Assembly (NCBI GenBank): GCA_001969505.1
Contig: LSSK01001150.1
Span: forward strand, 1 to 18,983
Origin: Zancudomyces culisetae
Taxonomy: Eukaryota; Kickxellomycota; Harpellomycetes; Harpellales; Legeriomycetaceae
DNA: 18,983 bases
Direction of reading: 5' to 3'
A model generated the notes under the pieces. It was not told the origin of the DNA and made no database searches. It saw nothing but the letters and a program-made list of their open reading frames with translations. The position numbers were made by a program, and so were the translations under genes. Below, piece by piece: positions 1-10,177 of this stretch. Each line of letters opens with the position of its first letter. Position 1 is the first letter of the stretch.

Positions 1-497
1 GTTCTAAATCCAACCTCTTCTCTAGTGTACCAATATGGAAGAAATGCAATCATTCCAGGTGCAAACCCAGATTCGACAGCACCCAATATTGATCTAAAAA
101 CAATAAATACGGTAGCATTTTTTGCTGCTGCCTGAAGCATACAAGTTATTGACCAAGCAAGTGTGATAAGTGAAAACCAGTACCTTGGTTTGACTCTTTT
201 CAAGAGGATGTTCGAAGGTAGCTCCAGAGTGGTGTAAAACACGTAAAACATGGCCGTAACCAAGGTCTGCAGACGCGCATCTAGATTGAATTCTTTGATC
301 AGCCCATTTACTAAGGCTGCTCCAATGTTTGTTCTGTCAATAATCGATGCTACATAAAGAACCACAATAATTGGAAGGAGTCGAAGATCTATTTTTCTTG
401 ATATTTTCTTTGCTTGTTCAAGCTCTTCCTCTGTAAGCACCACCTTAGAATTCAGCACCACCACCTTTTCATCTAAGTTTGTTTCGTTAATACTCAT
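1..497 (-). CDS. MFS transporter, anion:cation symporter (allantoate/nicotinate permease-like), N-terminal part
   Basis: Open frame from an ATG at 497 read leftwards to the window edge with no stop, about 165 residues of a protein family that is usually near 500. I translated it by hand. It has a short acidic N-terminal tail, then K-I-D-L-R-L-L-P, and a first membrane segment ending in the family signature DRTNIG. This is followed by LELPSNILLKRVKPRYW (cf. the usual FEVPSN..LKR..P..W), then FRSILGAVESGFAPGM and PYWYTREE. This order of motifs is typical of the fungal Dal5/Tna1/Vht1/Seo1 group of plasma-membrane symporters for small carboxylates and vitamins. The substrate cannot be read from the N-terminal third. 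The C-terminal two thirds and any introns there are outside the window. The upstream region shows no clear cluster of GATAAG sites, so nitrogen-catabolite control is not supported. Confidence 0.9.
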   Translation of the reverse strand, partial: MSINETNLDEKVVVLNSKVVLTEEELEQAKKISRKIDLRLLPIIVVLYVASIIDRTNIGAALVNGLIKEFNLDARLQTLVTAMFYVFYTTLELPSNILLKRVKPRYWFSLITLAWSITCMLQAAAKNATVFIVFRSILGAVESGFAPGMIAFLPYWYTREEVGFR

Positions 498-2637
498 TTT
501 ACTACTTTTAAAATAGTGTTGAGTATATGATTTAAATTAGGATTTACTATCAGCAAATATTTTTTGCGCCTTTTTAAAAAAATGTTCAAAGCTCGCCTTT
601 ATAACAAAAAAATAACTTTTTCAGATTTTATGCAAGGTTCCTTAATCAAAGGTTTAACAGATGATCAAAAATCGTATTGAAATGTTATCGTTATTTTTTT
701 TGATACCTTCCCTGGGTAAAAAAAAATAGACTAAGCAAATCAAGGCCAGTAAGGTATGTAGCTTCAACTTTCTGTAGACTTGGTAAATGGACTGGTACCC
801 AATTTCATGAATATTTGGTGGATTCATTGTATATAAGAACTATTATAAGGAAAACTCGCTAAAAAAAACACACTGGCCAAATGTCAAAACCACACTTGAT
901 CAAACACACACTTACAAATTTGGCATTGCGAAATCACAAATTAATCTTTAATCACAACCATTAAAATCCAATCGATACAAGATAAAGACGAAATAACAGT
1001 ATCGAAATCAACAATGTCAAAGTGCACAATTTATTTCATTTCTTTAATCTATTTATGTTTCGCAATCATTAGAAACTCACCAATCAGGTCATGCTAAAAA
1101 ATTTTTTACTTAAAGGATTTACAAACAATAGCTTAAAGGAAAGGGTAAAAATAATGATGAACTAATACACATGTTTTACACACACACTTTCTAAAAAAAC
1201 ACAACGGATCACTCCACCTGCATGAAAAAATTCCTTTTCAGTATCTGTTCAAGCAAGAAATTGGTGAATGCTATTGACTTTAAGTATATCATAAGCACTT
1301 GTAGAGTAAGCTGGCTTACTCCAAGTTTATCTATAGAATTCATTTCCATGTTAGCATGAAATTTACACCCAGGGTGCCATTATGTTTTTTTCTGTACTTT
1401 TTTTTTAATATGTGTAACTGTAAATGTATTTTGATACGTTGTGTTGGCTATCTCTTACTTTTTTGTTCTTTTTATTGAAAACTCAATATATCAAACATTT
1501 TTATGGAATTGAAGCTGTGCCCAATAAAAAATTACTTTAAAAGTCGCAAAATCGTGCATTTTCACGTGAATGATTCCTTTTCTTGCCGATTTAACTGTTA
1601 TTGGGCCTAGGGGATGTGCAAATCATCAGCCCTACAACCCAAAAAGGAAAACTCCACAATGTTTACTTTTTATCACTAGTAGGAAATTTAACATTGATTT
1701 TTTCTCAATTCCCTCTATTATTTAATAGCAGAAATGGTCGTACAAAAGTCGGATAGTTAGTGAACCCGAAATTTCTGATCCTAAACAAACCATTCGAGGT
1801 TGTTCATTTAAGATGTTCTTTGGTTATATCTGGGTCCAAACATTAATATTATGACCGGATTTAAAGCATTATTGATGGTATGCGTTATCCTTTGGAGACA
1901 TGCTCGAGCGGTTAACACAAGAAAGCTATTGAAACTACCGAAAACTCATCGCTTCATGTTTTGGTGTTTTTTTTTCGAATGAAGTTGAAGCCTTGAAGTT
2001 AATTACATATTCCAAAAATATCAGCTACCTCTACCCCGGATGTTTTTGTACGTCTATCCATTTCTGAAAAGGAAGTATGTATCTAATAAGTCTATACTCT
2101 TTTTCTACGCCATGCTATACACACTAATTAATGTGTATATTTACAATCAAACACCACTGTATATTGCTAGGAATTCTGGTATTAAGGAAGTCAAGGCCTC
2201 GCCAACATTTAGCTGCTTTTAATTGTCTATATTTTTTAAGGTTGGTACTTTCATAATGTGTGGCTCTGGTATAGCCATATACCATATTCTGATATTAACA
2301 CACAGTTTAGTTTGTTTCATTTACTGGTGACCAAGTATATCCCCCTCCCCAATTCCTTACCTCATCTTTCCCCCATTTATCAAAAAGCAATTATCACTTG
2401 TGCAAAACAGAAATACAAGGATTTCATTCATGCATATAATTGCAAAATTACAATATCACCTTTTGTACATTTATATTTCTATTATATTAGTTTAGTTTGA
2501 AGTGAGAAAAGTTAAGACAACCCTAGTCAAATGAGTGAGATAAGGGGTCAGGGCTAAGTATATAAAGAGTACAGGTGATAGAAGATAATGATAATATACA
2601 CAGTATTAAAATACCAAGATAGAAATAACTAAGTAGG
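498..2637. other. Intergenic stretch, no supported gene
   Basis: About 2.1 kb between the start of the MFS gene and the end of the CDC25-like gene. It is A+T-rich with poly-A/poly-T runs. The open frames at 2040-2222 and 2258-2500 have hydrophobic, aromatic-rich translations typical of chance ORFs in AT-rich DNA and no recognisable domain. A TATATAAG box at 830-837 lies 44 bp before a 27-codon ORF (881-964, starting MSKPHLIKHT). This is noted but not called as a gene. The left part must hold the MFS promoter and the right part the CDC25 terminator. Confidence 0.5.
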
Positions 2638-3612
2638 CTAATGGAGCGAAATAGATTTAGATTTGATACGTTTATGGCGAGAAGTGGGAGATTGGTAAGG
2701 TTCAGGGCAGGACCTAGACCGTTTCAGAGAGAATTGTGTGGTAAAGCTATCAAGCATAAGTTTGCAGTCAGAAGAATAGCTGGAATGGTTCATAGGGATG
2801 TAGACTGGGGAGGAGCAGTGGGTGACGTTTGATGAAAAAAATTTGGAGTAGCCACCAGAAAGAACATAGATTTCTGGATAGGATAGGTGGGGATAGTTCA
2901 AAAGATTGAACTTGCGATCAAGCGACCGTAAATACATGGCATAGCTCGGAGCCCGCTTGATAGAAAACTCACAGTGAAAGATCAAAACAGAGCGTTTTGG
3001 GGGGTGGTCAAAGCGGAGCAGCGATTCCAGAATCCTTTTATTTGGAACATTTGTAGAACCGTTTATGTGACCGCCATCATATTCATAAGGAAACCTGCAA
3101 TCCAGAATTGTGTAACTGTTGTACAGATGAGAGTATTTTCCCAAAATCAAATCAATGAGTGTTTCTGAATTAATTCGCCGTACCGGGTCCGACCGAACAG
3201 AAAAACTGGGCAGCATACTTGCGCCTAAAGTTTGGGAAATATCTTTAGTGGTATCTTCCAAAAGTTCAGGAAATGTAACCTTTTGAATTTTATCGAATGG
3301 CTCCAGATCTTGTTCCTCATCATTTCCTATACCAATTCGTGTCTTTCTATGCTTAAGCTTGGGAAATTCCAGCTTATACTCTTTAGAACTTTTCTCCCAA
3401 ATAAGCGGCCTTTTACTTCCGAAAGGCGAATCAAATACATCTCTACTGTCTTCATGTATTGAAATGTCGAAACTTTCAACATCAATCCCAAATCCCGCAA
3501 TTCTGCTTCTGTCTATCACCGTACATTTGGCCTCTTCCTGCTTAAAAGTAGTGGCTTTCTTATCGCTTAGATTTATACAGCTATTAAAAACGGACAAAGT
3601 GTTGAACTCCAT
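2638..3612 (-). CDS. Cdc25/Mih1-type M-phase inducer phosphatase
   Basis: 324-residue protein with a rhodanese-fold Cdc25 catalytic domain at about residues 145-265. The domain starts with RINSETLIDLI, continues with the conserved ILDCRFPYEYDGGHINGS (169-186) and contains the active-site loop FHCEFSIKRAP. Catalytic Cys is 214 and the phosphate-binding Arg is 220, the HCxxxxxR pattern typical of Cdc25 (HCEFSxxR). YPEIYVLSGGY (245-255) is also a family hallmark. Such enzymes remove inhibitory phosphate from Cdk1 (Tyr15-equivalent) and drive mitotic entry. The N-terminal 140 residues are low in family signal, and the whole protein is shorter than most Cdc25 proteins. The C-terminal tail has RSRSCP (298-303), an exact fit to the 14-3-3 mode I motif RSxSxP, followed by a basic patch RHKRIKSK that may be a nuclear signal. 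The symbol is left blank because CDC25 and MIH1 are both used in yeasts. An upstream coding exon cannot be excluded. Confidence 0.93.
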   Translation of the reverse strand: MEFNTLSVFNSCINLSDKKATTFKQEEAKCTVIDRSRIAGFGIDVESFDISIHEDSRDVFDSPFGSKRPLIWEKSSKEYKLEFPKLKHRKTRIGIGNDEEQDLEPFDKIQKVTFPELLEDTTKDISQTLGASMLPSFSVRSDPVRRINSETLIDLILGKYSHLYNSYTILDCRFPYEYDGGHINGSTNVPNKRILESLLRFDHPPKRSVLIFHCEFSIKRAPSYAMYLRSLDRKFNLLNYPHLSYPEIYVLSGGYSKFFSSNVTHCSSPVYIPMNHSSYSSDCKLMLDSFTTQFSLKRSRSCPEPYQSPTSRHKRIKSKSISLH

Positions 3613-4451
3613 TTGCTAATACTTTTGAGAAATGTTTGTAGAGTAGTTGATAATATGGCAGGTTAATATGTGTCTAGTGTGTAGCTGTTTCAACAAATTT
3701 GTTTTGCCAATTGTTAATTACACTCGAAAGTCCAGATGTATCTTTTTGGTGTCTTTTGTTTATATACACAAGTAATCAAACCAGTTGGCTGAATTAGAAG
3801 CCATAAAATACAATGTGTGTTCCTCTGTAAAAGTTATAGCGAATTGCTTTTACCGATGTTTTTATTTTGTGCAAAACAAATCTTGTTGCTTTTTATATAC
3901 CCACCTTTTTTTTTTTTGCTTGTTGTTTGAAGTAAACTCTCGGCGTCAAAATATTTGAACGCCTGATTCAAGAGAATATGTAATTCTTTTGGTTGGATAC
4001 AATCAGAATATTCTATTTCTATATAATACTTGCCCCTTTATAGACTTTGCTGGAGATACCAATCAATGAAAAGAGGAAATCACAGCTTTCACCTTTTCTC
4101 TCGGATTCTGAGGCTTTTCTTAGCAATTCCTTGAAAAAATGAAGATCTGGTACAAGAGTGTGTGTATAACACCAGAAAAACAAGCGGAGAGGACTTGATA
4201 TTTTTTCGCCTTTACCTATTTTCCTCTTTCAGCTTTCTTTAAAGAAACAAAAAAGATGTATCTGCCGATCCAATAGATTCAAAGAGGAAGAGCGTATCCC
4301 TTGTAGTGATGGTTATCTATCTTTCGCCTGTGTTTATTTGAATAACGTCCTTAGAGGCCAGTTGGTGAATTTAATTGGCGCACATACGATTCGTTTTACT
4401 TTTGTCTCTTTGTTAGTCTCTCGGTGACCGGGTTCGGCGCACAATATAACA

Positions 4452-4771
4452 ATGTCTAAGCTACCAAGGCAATGGCCAGAAACTGTGCAGCTATGCAAAC
4501 ATTTATTCAGCTATGCTTGCGCACAAAGAAGGTTTTCTTTTGGATACTTTTGATGCTGCTACTTTACAAAGCTTTGTATTGGACCCTCCTGTCTTGCTAC
4601 AAAGAGAAGCTTTTATTGTTACAATGTTGCAGAAAGGAAAAAAAGTTCACCTTTACGATGTCTGTTCCTAGTTTCCGACCTTTTCTAGAGTGGGCTTCAA
4701 ACTTCTTTTATACTCCTTTTTTCATTACGGCTCTTATCACAGCTCTTTTTCACTTTTGCTCAAAATCTTAA
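4452..4771 (+). other. Possible small gene or gene remnant; all three plus frames partly open
   Basis: An ATG in good yeast context (AACAATGTC) at 4452 opens a 33-codon frame beginning MSKLPRQWPE. Frame 2 is open from an ATG at 4472 to 4771 (99 residues) and gives a very hydrophobic protein with possible membrane segments near residues 20-43 and 80-95. The third frame is open to a TAG at about 4671 and contains the protein-like stretch DAATLQSFVLDPPVLLQRE. No family was recognised for any of them. It could be a chance drop in stop density, a frameshifted gene remnant or a small membrane protein. Just upstream, CGGTGACCG (4422-4430) is a CGG-N3-CCG inverted triplet of the type bound by Zn2Cys6 factors. 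Confidence 0.2.
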
Positions 4772-5460
4772 GGTTGATTTTCTTTTTTTTTTCCAAAATT
4801 CAGTTGTACCACAACAATTTCATAATTAAGTAATTTTTATTTTGATTTACTGTGAGCAAATAAATGATGCATATTAAAAAGAACAGCATAATACAATAAC
4901 ATGTACTTCATTTGGTGACAAACTGGTTGAATGCAAATTTTTACTTTTTGCCCTTTTTTCTGTAAGGCACTGCCTAATTTGCGTTGTGCCATTAGAAATG
5001 TCTTTAATGAAACCTATATTGGCTAGTGTTGATTTTAGGTAATTGTGCAAGATTGCTAAAAATAAAACGATTTTGTGGTAAAATACTAGGGAAGAATTGT
5101 AAATCTCCGACACTCACCTACCTCCCATTCACTAGAAAAAAAACGAAAACCTTCCAATATTTTCACTACGCTCAATTTTCACCTTGAAAATCTTACTAAA
5201 ATTATAGTATAGCCCTGTCTACTGGTTGATTTTTTCCCGCCTTTTTCCTTTTTTTTTTACCTTAAAGCATGCATGTATATTAGCTTCAAGCACTTTTGAA
5301 AAATCTTATATAACAACGTGAGACATTTGGATTTTCCATTAGCTTTGCAAAAGGTAAACCTTCACTTGATATCCCCATTTAGAATCCGTTGTTTGGTTTA
5401 CTGGAGAAGTGCAAATATTATTACCATTCCATTTGACTTTTTCCCCTTAATTCTACTTTT

Positions 5461-5506
5461 TTTTAGTTTTACTTTTACTTTTGCTTTTACTTTTGCTTTG
5501 CTTTTC
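5461..5506. repeat. T-rich hexanucleotide tract (TTTTAC/TTTTGC)n
   Basis: Six consecutive hexamers of the form TTTTRC/TTTTAG from 5461, then shortened TTTGC and TTTTC units. A simple-sequence tract in the gene desert. Confidence 0.85.
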
Positions 5507-6968
5507 TATTACTGCCGAAAACTGCCAAACACGTTTTGTTTACACTAGGCTGTGTGCTGTTACTCTTGCTTCCACATGGATTATTTTTTTTTCACAAAAC
5601 ACCCGAAGCTGCGCCATTCCCCAACACTTTACTTCCTGGTTAGTCAAAGCTAGCTAAAGGGCCTTTACCTGCAGGATGACTAAAGGTGTTCTAAATAAAA
5701 CAACTGTCTTTGGCTGCACTTTCCATTACAAATTGCAGATATTCAATATCGCAACTTCTTTTTCTCAAAAGATTGAATCAATATAATTTGTTAAAATATG
5801 CAAGTCAAAACAAGTAAACTGCTAACTTGTTTCTAAAATTGATATGATTGATTTGTGACTGATACAATTAAAAGAAAAAAAATCGAGGTTTATTCATCAT
5901 TTTCACGTTGGGGAAATTCGCTAGTACCTGTCCGACACAGTTTCTCAAAAAAGAAAATTTCCTGATATGAAATTGCAGAGAATTTCATTCTTTTTTTGCA
6001 AAGAAATTTTAATTGAACAGCAAAAGATGAATATACCTGATATAAATAAATGCAAATTTCTAATTTTTTATTTATTTCAAGCACACAAATTCACTTGTCT
6101 CAACCATGTAAAATCTTGACATATAATAAAATGACGAAAAACATCAGCAAAACAAGACCTTTTAGCCCTCTATCTACCTATAAAATTGAGCATGGTGCAA
6201 ACCCATACTAATCTCAACCGATTTAAGAAACTTGTATTACTAAGTATACACAAGAGATGGCTAAATTTAGGTAGGTTAGTACTCTGTATTGTTTGTAGAA
6301 AGGCTTCTATTCAGTGCAGACATAGCTTGCGCTTTTTCTAGACAAGTAAAAAGGATAAACTACCACCCATAGCTGCATCTATAAAACACACCCATGTTTT
6401 TTGATTCCCATTTTGAATTTTCACATAACTCCTGATAACATGTTTATATTTTTTTAAAAGAAATCAGACAAAAAAAAGTAGTGGTGTATGGAAGGAAAGG
6501 GTACTTGTAGGGGATGTCAAGCCCTCCGCGCATTTAAAATGATTGCTTTTTTTGACGTATACACTGTTTACACAAGATGTATTCAGAAAATGTATTCAGA
6601 AATGATGAAACACATTAGCCCGATACTAGTTGACTTGGTCTGCGGGGTGCCCCTAAATTCTATTTTTTAGTGTTTAGCTTTCCTCAAGTCAAAGTTACTG
6701 ATTTACCCACATAAAAATATTAAATATTAACTGAAAAATGAAGAATATAACCCCCCCATCCTCCTCCTTTTGGGCCCCACTCTGTTTATAGTGCATCATT
6801 CTACTTGCCCGAAAGCATGCTCTGCTTTGCATAAAAGTTAGGCCTAACACACCACCCACTCACAAAGTTTCTATCTCGGTTTATGTTGTTGGGAATCCGA
6901 CATTTACACCTTTTGCAGTGTGCTTACAAAGTTGCTGTCAAAATTATTTTTCGTAATTGTGTTGCCTT

Positions 6969-7032
6969 GTTTTTTTTGGTTTTTTTGGTTTTTTTGGTTT
7001 TTTGGTTATTTTGTTATTTTGTTATTTTGTTT
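6969..7032. repeat. T-rich microsatellite (T6-8 GG)n followed by (GTTATTTT)3
   Basis: Runs of 6-8 T separated by GG with 8-9 bp spacing, changing into three GTTATTTT octamers. Strongly strand-asymmetric (T/G on plus). The hydrophobic ORF across it is an artefact of the tract. Confidence 0.85.
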
Positions 7033-7602
7033 TGCATGAACATAGGAAAATTTAGTTTGCTGACCTTTCTTACGAAGCTGAATGCCTGAGATTGCTAAAC
7101 TCCAATCAATTATAGGAAAGGCAAGCAAAAAAAAACCTAATCGGCTAAATCGGTGAAATTTGTGTTAATGAGAGCATCTATCCTCATGTCCAAAGGATCG
7201 AAAGTCTACAATTAGTACTAATTCAGCAAATATGTGTTTTATTACACAATTTATTGTCACCATAATTAGTCTTTTTTATTAAAAAAAAAACTTAGTGTTT
7301 TTGTTAATCATAACGTCACTTTGTAACAAGAGGGTGTCTTACAAATCAATAGTTATTAGAATGTCATCTTATTACCTACATCAATACTAGCATAGTTTAG
7401 AATAAATAAATTATTAGTAAGTGGTTGATGTTTGATACATCATCTCAATAATTCATGTAAGGCACAGGTACAAATTTGGTAACTTTATTGTTTAATACTG
7501 CCACATATGTTTTTTATCACATTTTTAGCATCTAGCTATGGAGATATACAAAGTATAGTATTAAATAATCCAAACCATGATATTTTGTTTTCCAATCCCG
7601 GG

Positions 7603-7612
7603 TATATATAAA
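7603..7612 (+). promoter_or_regulatory. Strong TATA-box match in the gene desert
   Basis: TATATATAAA, a perfect TATAWAWR-type box, lies 35 bp before an ATG at 7647. That ATG opens a 16-codon basic ORF (MARIKTVKFAAKLLSM, 7647-7697). In this A+T-rich DNA such a box can occur by chance, so promoter function is only a possibility. Confidence 0.2.
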
Positions 7613-8347
7613 ATATGCCTCTGCTTTTAAAATTACCAGTCACGCCATGGCTAGAATAAAAACCGTGAAGTTTGCTGCTAAATTGCTGTCCATGTGATTA
7701 ACTTTGGCGAGTTTTGTAGTTTTTTATTCATCTTTTTACTAATTGGACATAAATAAAAACACACTTCCTATCATAAGGCTTGTTCCAAAATAATATGTGT
7801 GCTTTTCAACCTTCAAAAACCCGGTTTAATGTTGAGGATTACACCTAAAAACAAATGGTAGAGGATTTAAAGAGCACTTAGATATTGTTTACTTCATCGA
7901 TTTCTCAGCAAACAACTAATAATACTATAAAGGGTTTTGAGAGTGATCCATTATTAAGTAAAAAAAAATAGGTTTTTGTTGTTTATTACAGAATTGCATT
8001 TTTGCTATTGCTTATCTGGTTTCAAATGCAAAAAAATAATTATCAAGATATATCTGATTTTATAACTTTTGTAAACAAAATTAGTAATGTTGTTTGGTTT
8101 ACCAAAATGTGTTGGCTCTTTACCTTCAAATAAAAAAAGAGGGAAAAAACCTTTCTCAGGCTCATTTAACACAAAGCGCAAACTAAAAACTAAAATATGT
8201 GCTACATTACGAAAAGTAGATGAGTTGATATGACAAACTAGTTGCATCTGTCATTTGTTATTTTATAATTCACGCCCACACTGGCATAACAACAATATCC
8301 GATTAGAAGAAATTGAACTCGTTTTGATAAAACTAACAATTTAATAT

Positions 8348-8369
8348 CAATTGAACAATTGAACAATTG
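8348..8369. repeat. Triple CAATTG palindrome with 8-bp spacing
   Basis: CAATTG occurs at 8348-8353, 8356-8361 and 8364-8369, joined by AA. It may be a small tandem repeat or clustered binding sites for a palindrome-recognising factor. No adjacent gene is known. Confidence 0.7.
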
Positions 8370-8451
8370 GTTGGTTTGACCAAGATGGGCTTTTTCTCAT
8401 TTACCATGCCTAGTTGTGGTTCGCTATGGCGTAGCTGGCTGTACGTTGCAC

Positions 8452-8477
8452 GCTGCACTTACATGCTGCACTTACAT
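8452..8477. repeat. 13-bp direct tandem duplication
   Basis: GCTGCACTTACAT is repeated head to tail exactly twice (8452-8464, 8465-8477), preceded by the related TTGCAC. Probably a replication-slippage duplication. Confidence 0.85.
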
Positions 8478-9576
8478 CTCACTCATATAAGGTTTTTGGA
8501 TGGCCTACTCACTTCAAAAAGATAATATACACACCCAGTTCAACTTTTAATACCAATGCTTAGATATAGGGGTGTATGAGCGTGTATTTGTATGCGCTGC
8601 AAACCCGAAGCCACGCCTAAAGGTCAACTAAAAATTTCAAAAGCACGTGTATATTTACACACATTTTCTATAGCATCTGCAAACAGTTAAAAGCAAGATA
8701 GATAGTGCTGGCTCGATAGATACGATGATATCTTGTTTATAATGTAGTTCCATTTAAAAGAATATAACAGGTTTGTAGTTAAGGTGTTAAACTCCTGACT
8801 TTATAAAAATATATCCTCACCTAAACTAAAAATAAACAAATAAGGCCAAATTAAAAGAGAAAAAGTAAACTTGCCGGAATCCCAACAAAGTGAATAGAAA
8901 AGCTCGCCAGTCCCCAGAAGGTTCTTGGGAGTTACTAGCTAATCTCAGCAATAGATAGAAAAATATGAAGTGTTAAGTTAAAATCAACCAACAGACAAAT
9001 CCATAGTTGTCAAAGTGAGTGCACCTTTCTTGTACTCCAATACCCCTACACTCGTACTAATGCGATAAAAATATTCCAATATTACACGCGGTTGTAAAAG
9101 AGAGAGAGGGGGTATAGGTAGAGCAAAGAAAAATAAAATTTTGATGCAAGATTCCAATTACATTTACGTCGCCAGAATGCCCAAAGTGTTTGCGAGAGGA
9201 GGGCATGTTGCGGAGACATAGGATGTCTGCATAAATGTAATTGAAAACACACCTTTCATATTAGTAGGGTTGTTAATACGTCCACTACAAACTATAAGTG
9301 TAGACAATAGTTTATGGTTGTATTATATACCACAATATTTGTGTTGGTTTGATCGCTTCCCTTTTTTAAAAAGAGAAAACCCGTCCTCTTTACTATGCTT
9401 TCATCCCCCACCATGTAGCTTTCACACATCACCATCTTCGACTTTACCCTTGGCTTTTAACTCAACTTTTCTCTGTAAAAGCATTGAGAAACTGAAAAAA
9501 AGCGGATAGATAGAGCAAAAAGGATTTGTGAAAAGCGAAGAAACAAAAGCATTGAAAATAAAGAGGAATCTTAACC

Positions 9577-10177
9577 TCATCCCCCTCCGCCAAATAACGG
9601 GTCAATCCCACATGATTTACCCGACTTGTTCATATCGCCAAATCCTCGTATGTTGTTTATCTTGTATGGGATACGCTGCTTCAGCTTTGACTTCGCTGTT
9701 GTATTACCTTCAGGATTACCGCTGGTTCCAAGGCTCTTTGTAGATATTTTGTTAAAATGCTTTTATTAGCTTAAATTGGTTCTTAAATATCCGAATAACA
9801 GATAACAGTAATATTAATACAGAAAAGAATTCACACATAGTAATAAAAAAAGATGTTACCTTGGAATCACTTGATCCAGTGCCAGATCTCTGGCCTTTTT
9901 CTTGGGAATTGTCACCGCCATTGCTACCTGTAGAGGCTAGAGCAGGACTTTGATTGGTAGAGTTGAAATTTCGTTTGTTTTGGTAGTACTCACGACGTTG
10001 TTTGTCCAGCTTACTTTTCACCCTTGGATCTTTGTTTATTGCATCAGCGCGTTTATTTTTATATTGTTCGTAGAGAAAGTACAAGACCAAAGCAATTACT
10101 AATAAGGGAAAGAGTGTTTCCCGTGTTAGTAGATCTTTGAATCTAAATTTCTCCACAAAATTTCCGAGCCAAACCAT
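9577..10177 (-). CDS. Small N-anchored membrane protein, two exons, C-terminal Gly-rich tail
   Basis: Exon 1 is 9860-10177 (106 codons, ATG at 10177), the intron about 9736-9859 and exon 2 about 9577-9735 (52 codons plus stop), giving 158 residues. The donor is AAG|GTAACA. A branch-like TTTTAAC lies shortly before the acceptor ATCTACAAAG, an atypical non-YAG end that needs cDNA support. An in-frame acceptor slightly upstream (after AAAAG) would add eight codons. Residues about 21-37 (TLFPLLVIALVLYFLYE) form one membrane segment. A highly basic polar linker (KNKR, KSKLDKQRREYYQNKR) follows, then a Ser/Gly/Asn-rich stretch. Exon 2 supplies a distinct C-terminus: IPYKINNIRGFGDMNKSGKS, then CGIDPLFGGGG. 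No family was recognised with certainty. The layout (N-terminal anchor, basic linker, Gly-rich Cys-containing tail) recalls selenoprotein K/S-type ER proteins only loosely. Without splicing the frame reads through into a spurious hydrophobic tail. Confidence 0.7.

Larger units (their letters stand above)
3613..9576. other. 6-kb gene desert
   Basis: Between the 5' end of the CDC25-like gene and the 3' end of the small membrane-protein gene I find no ORF with recognisable domains on either strand. No snRNA, tRNA, RNase P or SRP RNA core motif was seen. It is AT-rich with T-rich microsatellite tracts (5461-5506, 6969-7032), a triple CAATTG repeat (8348-8369) and a 13-bp duplication (8452-8477). 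Marginal candidates are the three overlapping open frames at 4452-4771, a minus-strand ORF at 5890-6084 (tail SEFPQRENDE), and a 16-codon ORF at 7647-7697 beneath a perfect TATATATAAA at 7603-7612. It may hold a long non-coding RNA, a centromere or origin, or gene remnants. The sequence alone does not decide. Confidence 0.5.

Noticed and set aside
1893-1985. tRNA-like stretch (TGCTCGAGCGGTTAA resembles an A box, TTCGAAT resembles a T loop)
   Set aside because: The D-stem and T-stem do not pair, the A box departs from TRGYNNARNNGG and no acceptor stem closes, so it is at best a degenerate relic or chance.
2040-2500. Two plus-strand ORFs of 60 and 80 codons
   Set aside because: Aromatic- and Ile/Tyr-rich translations typical of AT-rich noncoding DNA, with no domain and no splice partners.
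5638-5646. GGTTAGTCA, similar to the Yarrowia telomere repeat and so a possible telomerase RNA template
   Set aside because: Single nine-base copy without a partial second repeat and without surrounding pseudoknot-like structure; expected by chance.
5890-6084. Minus-strand 64-codon ORF ending SEFPQRENDE
   Set aside because: The tail looks somewhat protein-like and a CAG acceptor-like site lies before it, but there is no upstream exon with a valid start and intron size. Noted only under the desert.
9528-9743. Plus-strand 71-codon ORF
   Set aside because: It lies antisense to the second exon of the membrane-protein gene, whose spliced reading is far more protein-like.
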